64,000 nt of DNA from Blasia pusilla (taxonomy: Eukaryota; Marchantiophyta; Marchantiopsida; Blasiales), in assembly GCA_050084515.1 (NCBI GenBank), contig CM114273.1:38192001-38256000 (forward strand), given 5' to 3'. The position numbers and the translations under genes were made by a program. Each line of letters begins with the position of its first letter. Within the stretch, counting starts at the first letter, position 1. The notes below the pieces were generated by a model, which was given only the letters and a program-made list of their open reading frames with translations, ran no database searches and had not been told where the DNA came from. Positions 63,898 through 64,000 of the stretch are shown piece after piece.

Positions 63898-64000
63898 TAA
63901 TGTACAAGAGTCTTCGTTGAATAAAAAGATGTGTTCTTCAAGAGTACAAAATTGTGGGTATCACATACCCCCTCCCTCAAATGTGAGCCGCCTTGGCGAA

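Larger units (their letters stand above)
61826..64000 (+). mobile_element. Ty1-copia element, 5' part (LTR, PBS, gag), interrupted
   Basis: 5' LTR 61826-62244 (TGTTGG start), PBS TGGTATCAGAGC at 62245-62256, gag ATG at 62317. It runs off the right edge. Gag is cut at 62760 by a sequence of about 1.14 kb flanked by a 14-bp direct repeat. Same LTR family as the solo LTR at 14560-14959. Confidence 0.85.

Overview
This is a window of nuclear DNA from a green plant (streptophyte), dominated by mobile elements. The evidence is spliceosomal GT-AG introns, Ty1-copia and Ty3-gypsy LTR retrotransposons with plant-type PBS/PPT signals, long (GT)n, (CT)n and (GA)n microsatellites, and three host genes whose reconstructed proteins look plant-like. 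I cannot fix the species. The only precedents I know for a Ty3-gypsy element carrying a C5 DNA methyltransferase are in charophyte algae (Klebsormidium), so a charophyte or early-diverging land plant is my best guess (inference).

Layout: 1-2629 is the 5' part of a decayed copia element on the minus strand. 2750-3800 is an older copia RT fragment holding a 59-bp near-perfect palindrome. 5906-11407 (minus) is a 14-exon nicalin (NCLN) gene that reconstructs to 566 aa without a break. 11.4-21.4 kb is intergenic, with microsatellites and one solo copia LTR (14560-14959, 5-bp TSD). 21425-24300 is a short, internally deleted copia element with both LTRs and a GTAAT TSD. 24.87-26.13 kb holds gypsy LTR relics and the 5' LTR of a large Ty3-gypsy element that ends near 47.33 kb. 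49700-51090 (plus) is a 4-exon alpha/beta-hydrolase gene. 53121-56049 (minus) is a 6-exon NSE1 gene (SMC5/6 RING-like subunit). 57.6-61.8 kb is a rearranged partial copy of the DNA transposon described below. 61826 to the end is the 5' part of another copia element.

The unusual system is the 25.6-47.3 kb block. The gypsy element has gag with two zinc knuckles, a protease, a C5-cytosine DNA methyltransferase domain, RT-RNase H-integrase, and a C-terminal PHD finger. Into its pol frame, between the methyltransferase and RT, a 12.67-kb TIR DNA transposon (30923-43592) has inserted, leaving an exact 12-bp direct repeat. That transposon carries a SWIM-finger transposase-like gene on the minus strand. 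Divergently it carries an intron-containing gene with a ParB-like domain followed by a permuted (motif IV before motif I) beta-class N4/N6-type DNA methyltransferase. Its introns and the divergent promoter are filled with dozens of short palindromes built on GTCGGANTCCGAC. Two unrelated DNA-modifying enzymes carried by two nested mobile elements is the main discovery candidate.

Both elements are decayed, but in a strikingly biased way: in otherwise open frames nearly all stops are TAG, several at positions where a Gln CAG codon is expected or still present in the second copy. This fits deamination of CHG-methylated cytosine. Methyltransferase motif I of the C5 enzyme has been lost beside a second long palindrome.
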